Assembly: GCA_049585815.1 (NCBI GenBank)
Contig: JBAVAR010000152.1
Location: forward strand, 1-64,000
Origin: DATLSM01 sp049585815
GTDB lineage: Bacteria; Actinomycetota; Thermoleophilia; Solirubrobacterales; 70-9
Length of the DNA stretch: 64,000 nucleotides
Direction of reading: 5' to 3'
The notes under the pieces are model-generated. The model was given only the letters and a program-made list of their open reading frames with translations. It made no database searches and was not told the origin of the DNA. Numbering within the stretch: position 1 is the first letter of the stretch; each line of letters starts with the position of its first letter. Made by a program: the position numbers and the translations under genes. Below, piece after piece: positions 16,043-24,537 of the stretch.

Positions 16043-16162
16043 AAGGTAAAGCGATCGGCTTCGGCCACAAGGTCAGCCTGCCCGCTGGGAGTCTCAGCGT
16101 TGGTCGCCGATGATGCACAAACGGAGATCCTGGTCCGTTCAGCGCCGTTGTTGGCGAGCGAT

Positions 16163-16189
16163 TGTCACCTTCTGCCCCCGGCGGGTGTC
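16163..16189 (+). promoter_or_regulatory. ECF41-type promoter of the AhpD-like gene
   Basis: TGTCACC (16163-16169), a 16-base spacer, then TGTC (16186-16189), against the ECF41 consensus TGTCACA-N16-CGTC. It lies about 90 bases upstream of the AhpD-like start and points toward it. Each box differs from consensus at one base and the spacing is exact. Together with the mirror-image site upstream of the sigma gene, this makes the regulatory link convincing. Confidence 0.6.
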
Positions 16190-16276
16190 ATCCCGATAGA
16201 CACGCGCAAACTGGCGGACTGGCGCCGGTGATCTCGGCGCTATTGATCAAGCCCCGACCCCTTGGAGATGGTGATC

Positions 16277-16771
16277 ATGCAAGCAAGAATCAAAAACCCG
16301 GCACTGACCGTTCCCGGCGCGATGGCGGCGCTGCAGGATCTGAGCAGTGCCACACAGCGCTCCGGCGTGCCCGCGAAGACCCGCTACCTGGTGCAGCTGC
16401 GCGCGAGCCAGATCAACGGCTGCGCCGTGTGTGCCGATATGCACTCCCGCGAGCTGAAGGCCACCGAGGACTCCGACGAGCGTCTTAACACCCTCGCCAC
16501 CTGGCGGGAGACGCCTTACTTCACCGCTGCCGAGCGCGCTGCGCTGGCACTGACCGAGGCCGCGACCCGCCTCGCCGACCGCCCCGACGCGGTTTCGGAC
16601 GAGGTCTGGGAAGAGGCTGCCCGCCACTACGACGAGGCCCAGCTAGCCGCGCTTGTCGTCTCGATCGCGGCGATCAACACCTGGAATCGGATCAACGCCG
16701 TCACCAGGCAGATCACCGGCGAGTGGGTCGAGCAGTGGATTGCAAAGGAGCCAGCCGAACAGAGAGCGTGA
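16277..16771 (+). CDS. AhpD-like carboxymuconolactone decarboxylase family protein
   Basis: 164 residues. The redox motif C49-A-V-C52 with H56 ('NGCAVCADMHSRE') is the AhpD/CMD active-site pattern; proteins with this CxxC are usually alkylhydroperoxidase-type reductases rather than true decarboxylases. 'YDEAQLAALVVSIAAINTWNRIN' near the C-terminus is also typical. ATG 16277 is preceded by GGAG at nine bases. Its promoter fits the ECF41 sigma encoded on the other side, so it is likely induced by that sigma factor under peroxide or related stress. Confidence 0.88.
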   Translation: MQARIKNPALTVPGAMAALQDLSSATQRSGVPAKTRYLVQLRASQINGCAVCADMHSRELKATEDSDERLNTLATWRETPYFTAAERAALALTEAATRLADRPDAVSDEVWEEAARHYDEAQLAALVVSIAAINTWNRINAVTRQITGEWVEQWIAKEPAEQRA

Positions 16772-17001
16772 ATCGTCAGGCGGCGGGGCGAGCGCGCGAC
16801 GGGCGGGTGAGCGTGGGTCGGTGCGCCGCCCGCCCCCGCATTTCGCCGATGCAGTGCCCCGGCAACGGCCAGCAGGGATGGAGGGCCTGCGGTTCTCACA
16901 TCTCGCTCATCCGAGCGACCCCGAGCCCAAGCTCAAAGCGCGAGACGAAAGGTTTCAGCGTTGGCCGGGAGCACTGTCGGCCAGGGCGGAACCTGGCTGG
17001 C

Positions 17002-18378
17002 TCAGTAACCAGTCCCGGTCTTCACGCGTTTGCGCTCGGAGGGGTGAGCACCGCCCTTCTTCTCGAGCGTCGAACAGGCCTGCGCGATGTCCTCGGCGAG
17101 GCGATCGACCTGCGGGCGACTCAGGGTCTCCTTGACCAGAGCTCGCAGGACCTTCTCCTTTTCGGCGTTGGGCGGGAGCGTGTAGGCGGGAAGCATCCAG
17201 CCGCGCTCGGCGGAGAGCTGCCAGGAGAGGTCGAACTCATCGTAGTTCTTCCCCTCGGTGAGCCTGAAGGCGACAAGCGGCAGCTGCTCCCTGTCGGCTC
17301 CGATCAACTCGAAATCGCCACTGGCCTGCAAATGGTCGGCGAGTGCATTGGCGTTTTTCTCCATCGCATTCATGATCAGGGTGTAACCCTCACGGCCGAG
17401 GCGGATGAAGTTGTAGTACTGGGCAAGAACCATCGCGGCCCCGGTGGAGAAGTTGAGGGTGAAGGTCGCATCTTTCTTGCCGAGGTAGTTCTCATAGAAA
17501 ACAAGATCCTCGGCGAGGTCTGCGGACTCGCGGAAGACAAGCCAGCCGATGCCCGGGTATACGAGTCCAAACTTGTGCCCAGAGACGTTGATCGAACGCA
17601 CCTGCTCAAGGCGAAAGTCCCATTTGGACTCCGGATAGAGAAAGGGCCAGACGAATCCGCCGCTCGCCCCGTCGACGTGAAGGGGGACGTCCATTTCCCT
17701 CTCCTTTTTCAGGTCGACCAGAAGCTTGTTGATCCCGACGATGTCATCGGCATGGCCGGTGAAGGTTGTTCCCAGCACGGCGGCGACGCCAATCGTGTTC
17801 TCGTCAATCAGCGGCTCGACATCCTCCGCTCCGATCACGTACTTGCCTTCCTGCAACGGCACGATCCGTGGCTCGACGTCGAAGTAGCGACAGAACTTCT
17901 CCCAGACCACGTGCACATCGCCGCCAAAGACAAGATTCGGCTTGTCGGTCGGTTTGCCGGCGCTCTCGCGACGTTTGCGCCACTGCCACTTGAGCGAGAG
18001 GGCACCGAGCATGATCGCCTCCGAGGATCCTTGGGTGCGGGCACCCGTCGTCTCCCCCGGAGCGTGGAAGAGATCGGCCAGCATCCGGATACAGCGTTGC
18101 TCGATCTCGGCCGAGATCGGATACTCGGCATGGTCGATGAAGTTCCGGTAGAGGTTTTCGGCGATGATCCGCTGCGCCTCGGGCTCCATCCAGGTGGTGA
18201 CGAAGGTCGCCAGGTTGCGCTGCGGATCCCCCTCGACCGCGAGTTCCTCATCGACCAACCGCATCGCGTCAAGACCCGACATCCCACACGCCGGAAAGGC
18301 GCGGTCGGGGGCATCTTCGGTGAGGAAGCGAGTTCCGTAAAGCAGTGCTTGATCGTCGTCGCTGTGTGACTTGGTCAT
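17002..18378 (-). CDS. gad: Glutamate decarboxylase (PLP-dependent)
   Basis: About 458 residues. The PLP-lysine motif 'INVSGHKFGLVYPGIGW' and the upstream 'HVDGASGGFVWPFLYP' are diagnostic for group II glutamate decarboxylases, and 'TQGSSEAIMLGALSLKW' forms the phosphate-binding turn. It converts glutamate to GABA with proton consumption, giving acid resistance. ATG 18378 (MTKSHSDDD) matches the usual family N-terminus. The C-terminal ~25 residues are charged (RKRVKTGTGY), resembling the pH-responsive tail. No glutamate/GABA antiporter gene is next to it, and about 230 bases on its downstream side contain no gene. Confidence 0.93.
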   Translation of the reverse strand: MTKSHSDDDQALLYGTRFLTEDAPDRAFPACGMSGLDAMRLVDEELAVEGDPQRNLATFVTTWMEPEAQRIIAENLYRNFIDHAEYPISAEIEQRCIRMLADLFHAPGETTGARTQGSSEAIMLGALSLKWQWRKRRESAGKPTDKPNLVFGGDVHVVWEKFCRYFDVEPRIVPLQEGKYVIGAEDVEPLIDENTIGVAAVLGTTFTGHADDIVGINKLLVDLKKEREMDVPLHVDGASGGFVWPFLYPESKWDFRLEQVRSINVSGHKFGLVYPGIGWLVFRESADLAEDLVFYENYLGKKDATFTLNFSTGAAMVLAQYYNFIRLGREGYTLIMNAMEKNANALADHLQASGDFELIGADREQLPLVAFRLTEGKNYDEFDLSWQLSAERGWMLPAYTLPPNAEKEKVLRALVKETLSRPQVDRLAEDIAQACSTLEKKGGAHPSERKRVKTGTGY

Positions 18379-18670
18379 AGGTCCACTCGATCTGGTTTGG
18401 GGTTTGAACTGCGAAGGCCGGGGCAGGCGAAGCCTAACCTGCAGGCCCAAAGCGGGCGGAGGGGCACCATGAGGGCGGCTTGGCAGACGGAGCGAGCGGT
18501 GGCTCACCGACCCGAACGGGCCCCGAGGAGCAGGCGGAGGGGCGCCACGGAGAGCGGGGTCGGGCTAGGGCCCTCAGAGAGGGGGTCCGGCGCCTGCTGA
18601 TCTATGCTGCCCCGGCGATGGCAGGCCACCGGCCAAGAGCGCAAATCAAGGTCGACACCAGGCCGCTCTG

Positions 18671-19063
18671 ATGGCGACACCTGGGACCTCACTCTTGGCG
18701 GGGATCGAGCGCACTGACGAGTTCACCGTCGAGGGGAGGCTGGTCACCGATGTCGGCGGAACGATCGGCGCGAGCGTGCTCTCAACTCCTGGGATGATCG
18801 CGATGATGGAGGGCAGCTCGACCGCCCTGGCCCTCGAGCATCTGCCGCCGGGACAGGCAAGCGTCGGATTTGAAGTGTGCGTCAAGCACGTAGCGGCGGC
18901 TGCCGAGGGCGCCCGATGTCAAGTGCACACCACCCTGCGCGAGATCATCGATGGACGGAAGCTTCGCTTCGACGTCGAGGTCAGCGAGGGCGAGCGGACG
19001 ATCGGAGTCGGCACCCACGAGCGCAGAATCGTCGGCTTCGATCAGCTCGGCTCTGGCTCTTGA
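18671..19063 (+). CDS. Hotdog-fold thioesterase, FlK-like
   Basis: 130 residues. 'STPGMIAMMEGSSTALALEHLPPGQASVGFEVCVKHVAAAAEG' resembles the fluoroacetyl-CoA thioesterase (FlK)/YbgC-like hotdog pattern: a catalytic Glu in the central helix, then a conserved 'V-x-H' before a beta strand. Such proteins hydrolyse small acyl-CoA esters. The acyl group is unknown. It is transcribed away from glutamate decarboxylase with about 290 bases between starts, which contain no other gene. Confidence 0.7.
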   Translation: MATPGTSLLAGIERTDEFTVEGRLVTDVGGTIGASVLSTPGMIAMMEGSSTALALEHLPPGQASVGFEVCVKHVAAAAEGARCQVHTTLREIIDGRKLRFDVEVSEGERTIGVGTHERRIVGFDQLGSGS

Positions 19064-19266
19064 GACACCGATCCACGGACCCGATCAGCTGCGATCCGAT
19101 CGGGAGGCGCGGGTTCAAAACGACGCTCCCAGGCGAGAAATCCGAAGCTGCCGATGCCGGCTGGGCAGGGCTACAGCGCAGCGCGGGCTGGGCGGAGCGG
19201 TTTCTGAGCTCGGCTTGCCGCCGTCTCCACACGCGGTAAAGCCTGAGAGCGGTGGGGCGAGACTGA

Positions 19267-19458
19267 CTAAGAACCTGGAGAGGGATCGGGGCGATCGAGC
19301 AGTTTCTCGACGTGGGTGGGACTGATCAGGACCCTGGAGCCGTCGGTCGCATTGGTAAGCGACATCAGCGCTGCCCGCCGTTCGACATGTGATTGCACAA
19401 CCTTGATGTCCTCCTTGACCGTGATGTCGCCGGAAATCAGTGTGAGGACGGTTGGCAT
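19267..19458 (-). CDS. Small uncharacterised protein (63 residues)
   Basis: Starts MPTVLTLISGDITVKEDIK and ends with charged and Pro-rich residues. The composition (ITVKEDIKVVQSHVE, then RVLISPTHVEKLL) reads as a small mixed alpha/beta domain, not random GC-driven translation. ATG 19458 is preferred; a longer reading adds an odd basic leader. I recognise no family. It lies upstream of nothing obvious and is followed on the right by a LapA-like gene in the same direction, with about 65 bases between. Confidence 0.5.
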   Translation of the reverse strand: MPTVLTLISGDITVKEDIKVVQSHVERRAALMSLTNATDGSRVLISPTHVEKLLDRPDPSPGS

Positions 19459-19524
19459 GGGAGCGCGAAGTCTAGTCGGGGGCAATGCAAACCGTTGCAA
19501 TCAGCTCAACGTATGTACTAGCCG

Positions 19525-19752
19525 CTACTGACGGGGGGCTCGCAGGCGGGGAACCGCCCATCCGAGCAGGGCGCCGAGAAGCGCAGCAATCAGCAGGGCG
19601 AATATCAGTGGCATGTTGACGGTCGTAAAGACGAAATGAACCGTGACGCGCTGTGAATTAAGCGCCATGAAGATGAGCAGAATCGCCCCCCCGCAGATGA
19701 GACCCCAGCGACGCCTGGTTCGCTGCTCACCCCCGGGGGCATTGTCGGACAT
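19525..19752 (-). CDS. LapA-like (DUF1049) small membrane protein
   Basis: 75 residues. A basic N-terminus, a first helix (WGLICGGAILLIFMALNS), then 'QRVTVHFVFTTVNMPLIFALLIAALLGALLGW' with the second helix and a basic C-terminus. This is the usual LapA/YciS layout: two helices with a short 'N-x-x-x-V-x-(V/F)-x-F' link. In other bacteria the family assists LPS transport; in actinobacteria its role is unclear. Confidence 0.75.
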   Translation of the reverse strand: MSDNAPGGEQRTRRRWGLICGGAILLIFMALNSQRVTVHFVFTTVNMPLIFALLIAALLGALLGWAVPRLRAPRQ

Positions 19753-20074
19753 CTGACGACATTAACAGTGGGTGGCGGGCAGCTGGGTCCGTCGCAACCC
19801 CGGCCTGCGCTCGGGTCAGGCACACCACAACCCGGGAGCGGCGATAACTCCTCCCCTTCGATGGTTCGCACGATCAGTGCCTGCTCACCCCATGGGGATC
19901 TGTGTTAATCCGCCTGCGCGCTCACGCGCCGAGCTCGCTGATCCCGGTCGGGTCGAGCGGTGAACGGGCCAAGCACACAGCTGGGTGAGCGCCATCATCC
20001 TCCCCCGGCCAGCGGCCATTGCCTTTATGAGAAGAGGGTTGGTGCGATTTCTCAAGGTGGAGTTCGATTCCTAC
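19753..20074. other. Gap of ~320 bases; no gene seen
   Basis: No frame has both a ribosome site and protein-like content. GTTCGATTCC near 20063-20072 imitates a tRNA T loop, but its stem does not pair and no acceptor or anticodon arm follows. The segment contains the upstream region of the LapA-like gene and the downstream end of the aquaporin operon. Confidence 0.4.
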
Positions 20075-20287
20075 CTACTTGGGAACTCGACTCCCCGCAG
20101 AGGCCTTGAGCACGGAGAGGGCGAGCACGGCGAGGACCGCGACGGGGGTCACCCACCAGGCGGGCGCACCGGTGGCGGCGATCGCGGCGGTCAGGGCCAG
20201 CGCGAGGAGGGCGGCGGCCGCGAGCAGGGCGTCCTCGCCGACGAGGAACCCATAAAGGAACCGGGCCAATCCCCGCAGCGCGCTCAT
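20075..20287 (-). CDS. Small two-helix membrane protein of the aquaporin operon
   Basis: 70 residues: MSALRGLARFLYGFLVGED, then a helix (LLAAAALLALALTAAIAAT) and a second (WWVTPVAVLAVLALSVL). The ATG overlaps the TGA of the EGxE membrane protein gene (ATGA), so translation is probably coupled. It resembles small 'accessory' membrane proteins next to metal-permease-like genes, but I do not recognise a family. The coupling suggests it assists the preceding membrane protein. Confidence 0.6.
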   Translation of the reverse strand: MSALRGLARFLYGFLVGEDALLAAAALLALALTAAIAATGAPAWWVTPVAVLAVLALSVLKASAGSRVPK

Positions 20288-21045
20288 CCGTCGACCGCCG
20301 CGCTGTGAACGGGGAGCTGAGCGTGCCGACGGCGCAGCAGCGCGACAAGGGCGAGGGCGGTGGCTGCGAAGACGGTAATCAGCCCGGGGATGGCGCCGTC
20401 CCCGCCCGGCCAGTGGGCTCCGGCTCCCTCGGCACCCCAGAATGTCCCGAAGGAGGAGAGCAGAACGCCGACCGCGAACTTGAGCGTGTTCTCCGGCACG
20501 CGGCTGAGCGGCGCGTGCGCGGCCGCCCCGGCAGCGACGACGACCGCGATCGCGGCAAGCGCCGCAATCGCGGCAAGCCCGACGTTGTGCTGGTTGCTGC
20601 CGAAGGTGATGACGATGAAGGCCACCTCGAGCCCCTCGAGCAGCACCCCTTTGAAGCTGACCATGAACCCGATCGGATCGATGCCACCCCCCCGCACGCC
20701 GGAGATATTCCGCAACTCCTCGACCTCCCGGACAAAGATCGCCTCCTCGTCGTGAAGGGCCTTGAAGCCGCCGGCGCGCAGGATCGCCTTGCGCAGCCAC
20801 TGCAGACCGAAGATCAGCAGCAGGCCGCCGACGAGCAGGCGCAGAGCGCCGACCGGAAGGCTGGTGAGGGCGGGGCCGAGAGCGGCGATCAGCGCTGCCA
20901 GCGCCAGGAGGGCCAACCCGACCCCGGCCCAGGCCCCGCGCCAACCGCGGGTGATCCCCGCCGCAAGCACGATCGTCACCGCCTCCACCCCCTCGACTGC
21001 GCAGGCGAGAAAGACCGCCAGGAAGAGGAGCAGGTCGCGGCTCAC
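20284..21045 (-). CDS. Polytopic EGxE-repeat membrane protein (COG4280/FTR1-like)
   Basis: 253 residues with about seven helices. Two internal repeats carry an acidic signature in a helix: 'AVEGVEAVTIVLAAG' near residues 16-30 and 'LLEGLEVAFIVITFG' near 135-149. Such paired E-G-x-E motifs are seen in FTR1-type iron permeases (REGLE) and in the uncharacterised COG4280 membrane proteins, suggesting a cation transporter with a duplicated fold. A charged loop (residues ~96-120) separates the halves. GTG 21045 overlaps the aquaporin TGA (GTGA). The substrate is unproven. Confidence 0.65.
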   Translation of the reverse strand: MSRDLLLFLAVFLACAVEGVEAVTIVLAAGITRGWRGAWAGVGLALLALAALIAALGPALTSLPVGALRLLVGGLLLIFGLQWLRKAILRAGGFKALHDEEAIFVREVEELRNISGVRGGGIDPIGFMVSFKGVLLEGLEVAFIVITFGSNQHNVGLAAIAALAAIAVVVAAGAAAHAPLSRVPENTLKFAVGVLLSSFGTFWGAEGAGAHWPGGDGAIPGLITVFAATALALVALLRRRHAQLPVHSAAVDG

Positions 21046-21971
21046 CCGTCGTGGCCCGAGCTGCCCTGCGGCGGGAGCTCCCCGGGGTCGACCTCGCCCA
21101 GCTCGATCAGGCGCGCCAGCCGCTGGCGCTCGCGGAGGCTGCCGGGATCGAGGGTGCCCGAACCGGCGGCGCGCGAGATCGGGGTGCCTCCGCGCCCGCG
21201 CAGCACCACCGCACAGCCGACGGCGATCAGCGCCCCCGCCAGCGGCCCCGCCACATACACCCAGAAGCTGGAGAAGTCGCCGCTGACGAGCGCCGGGCCG
21301 AATGAGCGAGCCGGATTCATCGAAACCCCGCTGACCGGTGCTGCCCAAAGCCCGGCAAGGGCGATGTAGCCGCCGACACCGAGGGCGGCGATCGCGCCGA
21401 CGTTCTGCGCCGCAGAGGCGGTACCGAGGATCACGCTGACAAGGCCCGCGGTCAGCGCGGCCTCCATCAGCAGCGCCTGCCAGCCCGCGTATCCGGGCCC
21501 GGGCAGCGTCGCTCCCAGGTGCTCGACGTTGCCAAACACGGCCAGCAGGAAGAGGCAGGCGAGCGTTGCGCCGACGAGCTGAATGACGACGTAGCCCGGC
21601 AGCCGCTTCCAGGGGAAGTCACCGCGCAGGGCGAAGGCGAGCGAGACGACCGGATTAAGGTGCGCACCGGAGACGGCGCCCATGAAGAGGATGATCGCCA
21701 TCACCATCAGACCGGGAGCGACCACCGCCGCGGCGAGACTGATCTCACCCTTGGCGTGCAGCAGCCCACCGCCGGCCGCGACGAGGACGAGAAAGAACGT
21801 CCCCAGCATCTCGGAAAAAAGCCGGCGCCACTCAAGCTGCGGGTCATCGAAGTCCTTGCGATCGCCGAACTCAAGCGCGAGCAGGTGGCGGGTGCGCGGG
21901 GCGAAGGGAAGGCCGGCGAGCCCAACCTCCTCGTTGGCATCATCGCGGTCCCTGGGGGCGCTATCGGTCAC
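21042..21971 (-). CDS. Aquaporin/MIP-family channel
   Basis: About 309 residues with six helices and the two half-helix motifs 'SGAHLNPVVS' (near residue 101) and 'SGVSMNPARSFGP' (near 214). The first box is NPV instead of NPA, a variation that occurs in some actinobacterial MIPs and lines the pore centre. A ~50-residue charged N-terminus precedes helix 1 and a charged tail follows helix 6. GTG 21971 is chosen. The gene begins a three-gene operon with two four-base overlaps downstream. Water or small-solute flux fits the neighbouring K+ channels, but substrate choice cannot be read. Confidence 0.85.
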   Translation of the reverse strand: MTDSAPRDRDDANEEVGLAGLPFAPRTRHLLALEFGDRKDFDDPQLEWRRLFSEMLGTFFLVLVAAGGGLLHAKGEISLAAAVVAPGLMVMAIILFMGAVSGAHLNPVVSLAFALRGDFPWKRLPGYVVIQLVGATLACLFLLAVFGNVEHLGATLPGPGYAGWQALLMEAALTAGLVSVILGTASAAQNVGAIAALGVGGYIALAGLWAAPVSGVSMNPARSFGPALVSGDFSSFWVYVAGPLAGALIAVGCAVVLRGRGGTPISRAAGSGTLDPGSLRERQRLARLIELGEVDPGELPPQGSSGHDG

Positions 21972-21991
21972 CCACCGACCGTACGGAGTCC

Positions 21992-22459
21992 TCAGCCCGA
22001 AGGCAAGCCGCCACCCCGCAGCCGGCCGAGCTCCCCTTCGATCCTCTCCAACTTGGAGGAGATCTCCTGAAGCTGTTTGGTCGTCGGGTCCTCCCCGGTC
22101 GCCCGCCGCTCCGCCTCGGCGCGGGTGACAAAGGCGCTGGTGATCGCCCCCGTCACCACCGCCAGCAGGGAGAGGCCTCCCAGCATCAGAAAGACCGCGA
22201 TGACCTTGCCGATCGTCTGCTGGGGGACGATATCGCCGTAGCCAACAGTGGTCACCGTCTGGGTTGCCCACCACATCCCGAGCCAGATCGAGTGAAAGGT
22301 CTTGGGGTCAACCAGACGCTCGACCACACCGAAGACGATGATCGCGATCGTCCAGAAGGAGACGATCACATATGCGGCAAAGCGCGGGCGCAGGCCCTTG
22401 TCCTCGATGCGCTTCTCGAGCCAGCGGGAGGATCGACGCGATTCCGGCCGGTTCGCCAC
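21992..22459 (-). CDS. Two-helix potassium channel with coiled-coil tail
   Basis: 155 residues. Helix 1 ~27-50, pore loop with the K+ selectivity filter 'TVTTVGYGDIVP' near residues 68-79, helix 2 ~85-110, then a C-terminal coiled coil ('QLQEISSKLERIEGELGRLRG'). This is the KcsA-type plan; the coiled coil would help tetramer assembly. It ends 20 bases before the aquaporin start, in the same direction, so it may be the operon's first gene. A second K+ channel is divergent. Confidence 0.9.
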   Translation of the reverse strand: MANRPESRRSSRWLEKRIEDKGLRPRFAAYVIVSFWTIAIIVFGVVERLVDPKTFHSIWLGMWWATQTVTTVGYGDIVPQQTIGKVIAVFLMLGGLSLLAVVTGAITSAFVTRAEAERRATGEDPTTKQLQEISSKLERIEGELGRLRGGGLPSG

Positions 22460-22567
22460 CTTCTGTAGTTCGTCGCAACCGGCGGTGCTCCTCTGGCCGG
22501 GGCCCCTGGCCCTCGCTCATTTGGGGCAGCTGGAAGGAAACGGGACCAGGCGCCCGAACTGCGGGTA

Positions 22568-23317
22568 ATGGACTCGGCATCTCGTCGAGCACGGTCGCGC
22601 GAGCGCTGGCTGCGGCGCGCGCAGCGGATCAGCGACGCCTTCGGCCTGGTGCTCTTTCTGGTCCTGCTCACCTACGTCCTCGCCTCGCTGCTATCTGACC
22701 GTGGTTTGGGGGCGGTCGTGCTGACTACGGCGACCAGCGCGACCTCGATCGTCTCGCTGACCAGCTCCCGGGCGCGGGCCCGAACGGTACGGGCGGCGGT
22801 GGTGCTCTCAGCCCTGACGATCATCCTGGCGGCGATCGCCGCCGCCAGCGGCGATCGCACCTGGCTCAATGCCGGCTCGCTGATCCAGATCGGGCTGCTG
22901 ACGGTGGCGATGGCCGCGGTCCTGCGGCGGGTCGTCACCTCCACCGAAGTCGGGTTCCGCACGATCCTCGGCGCGATCAGCGTCTACACGGTGCTGGGTC
23001 TCCTCTTCAGCTTCGCCTACGGGACGATCGCCCGGATCCAGTCGGCTCCCTTCTTTCAGGGGGTGGCGCATCCGCAGGGCTCCGATTTCCTCTTCTTCAG
23101 CTACACGACCCTGACCACAACCGGCTACGGCGACCTGGTTCCCGCCGGACAGCCCGGGCAGATGGTCTCCGGTCTGGAGATGATGCTCGGCCAGATCTTC
23201 CTCGTCACCCTGGTCGCTGGTCTGGTCAGCCTCTGGCGCCCCGGCGAGGCGTTCCGCCGTAACCGCAAGGGCCAGAGCGGCGAGAGCGCCGGCCCCGAGG
23301 CTCCGCCCGCCGGCTGA
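22568..23317 (+). CDS. Potassium-channel family protein with several extra helices
   Basis: 249 residues. Five or six helices; the pore loop 'SYTTLTTTGYGDLVPAG' (filter TTTGYGD at 183-189) precedes the last one. The N-terminus is basic, with a loop of Arg/Thr between the first helices. It resembles the ion-channel 2 superfamily proteins with an extra N-terminal bundle. It is divergent from the KcsA-type gene, the two starts being about 108 bases apart, so the promoters overlap. It is followed by the hydroxyacid oxidase gene. Confidence 0.82.
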   Translation: MDSASRRARSRERWLRRAQRISDAFGLVLFLVLLTYVLASLLSDRGLGAVVLTTATSATSIVSLTSSRARARTVRAAVVLSALTIILAAIAAASGDRTWLNAGSLIQIGLLTVAMAAVLRRVVTSTEVGFRTILGAISVYTVLGLLFSFAYGTIARIQSAPFFQGVAHPQGSDFLFFSYTTLTTTGYGDLVPAGQPGQMVSGLEMMLGQIFLVTLVAGLVSLWRPGEAFRRNRKGQSGESAGPEAPPAG

Positions 23318-23367
23318 GCGGCCGAGAAAGCCTGAGTCCCACTGGGGCGCTAGCGTCTTCAGCCGCG

Positions 23368-24531
23368 GTGCCCGACTTCGGCGATTACTTCCGCGAGATC
23401 TACGCCCACGGCCTGATGGGTAATGAGCCGGCGATCCCCGTCTCGATTGCCGAGCTCGAGGAGGCCGCCGCGGAGGCGATGGACGATCGCGCCTACGCCT
23501 ATGTCTTTGCGGGGGCCGGCAGCGAGGACACGATGCGAGCCAACCTGGAGGCCTTCCGGCGCTGGCGAATCGTCCCGCGGATGATGCGCGACGTCGCCCA
23601 GCGCGACCTCTCACGGACCCTGCTCGGCACCCCGATGCCCGCTCCGCTGGCGCTGGCGCCGATCGGTATCCACAGGATTGTCCACGAGGAGGGGGAGCCG
23701 GCGACGGCGCGGGCGGCGGCGCGCGTTGGTCTACCGCTGATCGCCAGCACCGCCTCCCACTCGACGCTGGAGGAGATCGCCGCGGCCAGCGGCGAGGGGC
23801 CGCGTTGGTTTCAGCTCTACTGGCCAAACGACGACGAGATCGCGGCCAGCTTCGTGCGGCGGGCCGAGGCGGCTGGCTATGCGGCGATTGTGCTCACCGT
23901 CGATACCTTCATCTTTGGCTGGAAGCCGCGCGACCTGCAGCGGGCATGGCTGCCCTTCCTGGAGGGAATTGGCAACGCCAACTTCTTCCAGGACCCCGTC
24001 TTTCGCTCCCAGCTCGAGAAGACACCCGAGGAGGACCCCGGCGCTGCGACCGGGCACTTCGTCGGCGTCTACGTCAACCCGTCGCTGACCTGGGAGAAGC
24101 TGGCGAGCCTGCGCGAGATCACCTCGCTGCCGATCATCGTCAAGGGCATCCTGCACCCCGAGGACGCGCGCGAAGCGATCGAGCGCGGCGCTGACGGGAT
24201 CGTCGTCTCAAACCACGGCGGACGCCAGGTCGACGGCGAGATCGCCTCGCTTGACGCCCTGCCTGGAATCGTCGACGCCGTGGGCGAGAGTGCCGCGGTG
24301 CTGCTGGACAGCGGCGTCAGGGGCGGCGCAGACGTGTTCAAGGCACTGGCGCTGGGAGCCGACGCGGTGTTGGTCGGCCGACCCTACCTGTGGGGCCTGG
24401 CCGTGGGCGGCGAGCAGGGGGTCGAGGTGGTGCTGCGGATGCTGCTGGCCGAGCTGGATCTGACGATGGCGCTGAGCGGCCACACCGCGCCAGGCGATCT
24501 GGATCCCGGCATCCTCGTCCGCAACGCCTAG
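23368..24531 (+). CDS. FMN-dependent alpha-hydroxy-acid oxidase (lactate monooxygenase-like)
   Basis: 387 residues with the TIM-barrel FMN signature 'SNHGGRQVDGEIASLDALPGIV' (shown here from S in the His-Gly-Gly-Arg active-site loop). Also typical are 'PLALAPIGIH', 'FQLYWPNDDEI', 'IIVKGILHPEDAREAIERGADGIVVSN' and 'DAVLVGRPYLWGLA'. The family oxidises L-lactate or related 2-hydroxy acids to keto acids with O2 or a quinone. Length and the 'VPARMMRD'-like opening (here PRMMRDV) fit lactate 2-monooxygenase. The start is GTG 23368. No lactate permease is adjacent. Confidence 0.88.
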   Translation: MPDFGDYFREIYAHGLMGNEPAIPVSIAELEEAAAEAMDDRAYAYVFAGAGSEDTMRANLEAFRRWRIVPRMMRDVAQRDLSRTLLGTPMPAPLALAPIGIHRIVHEEGEPATARAAARVGLPLIASTASHSTLEEIAAASGEGPRWFQLYWPNDDEIAASFVRRAEAAGYAAIVLTVDTFIFGWKPRDLQRAWLPFLEGIGNANFFQDPVFRSQLEKTPEEDPGAATGHFVGVYVNPSLTWEKLASLREITSLPIIVKGILHPEDAREAIERGADGIVVSNHGGRQVDGEIASLDALPGIVDAVGESAAVLLDSGVRGGADVFKALALGADAVLVGRPYLWGLAVGGEQGVEVVLRMLLAELDLTMALSGHTAPGDLDPGILVRNA

Positions 24532-24537
24532 GCCACC

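Noticed and set aside
20061..20078. GTTCGATTCC looking like a tRNA T loop
   Set aside because: The T stem does not pair beyond the closing base, and no 3' acceptor, anticodon arm or D arm can be drawn around it.
22830..22870. Repeated GGCGATCGCC palindromes, as in HIP1-type repeats
   Set aside because: They fall in coding sequence and reflect frequent GCG-ATC-GCC (Ala-Ile-Ala) and related codon runs in membrane helices, seen all over the window, not a separate repeat family.
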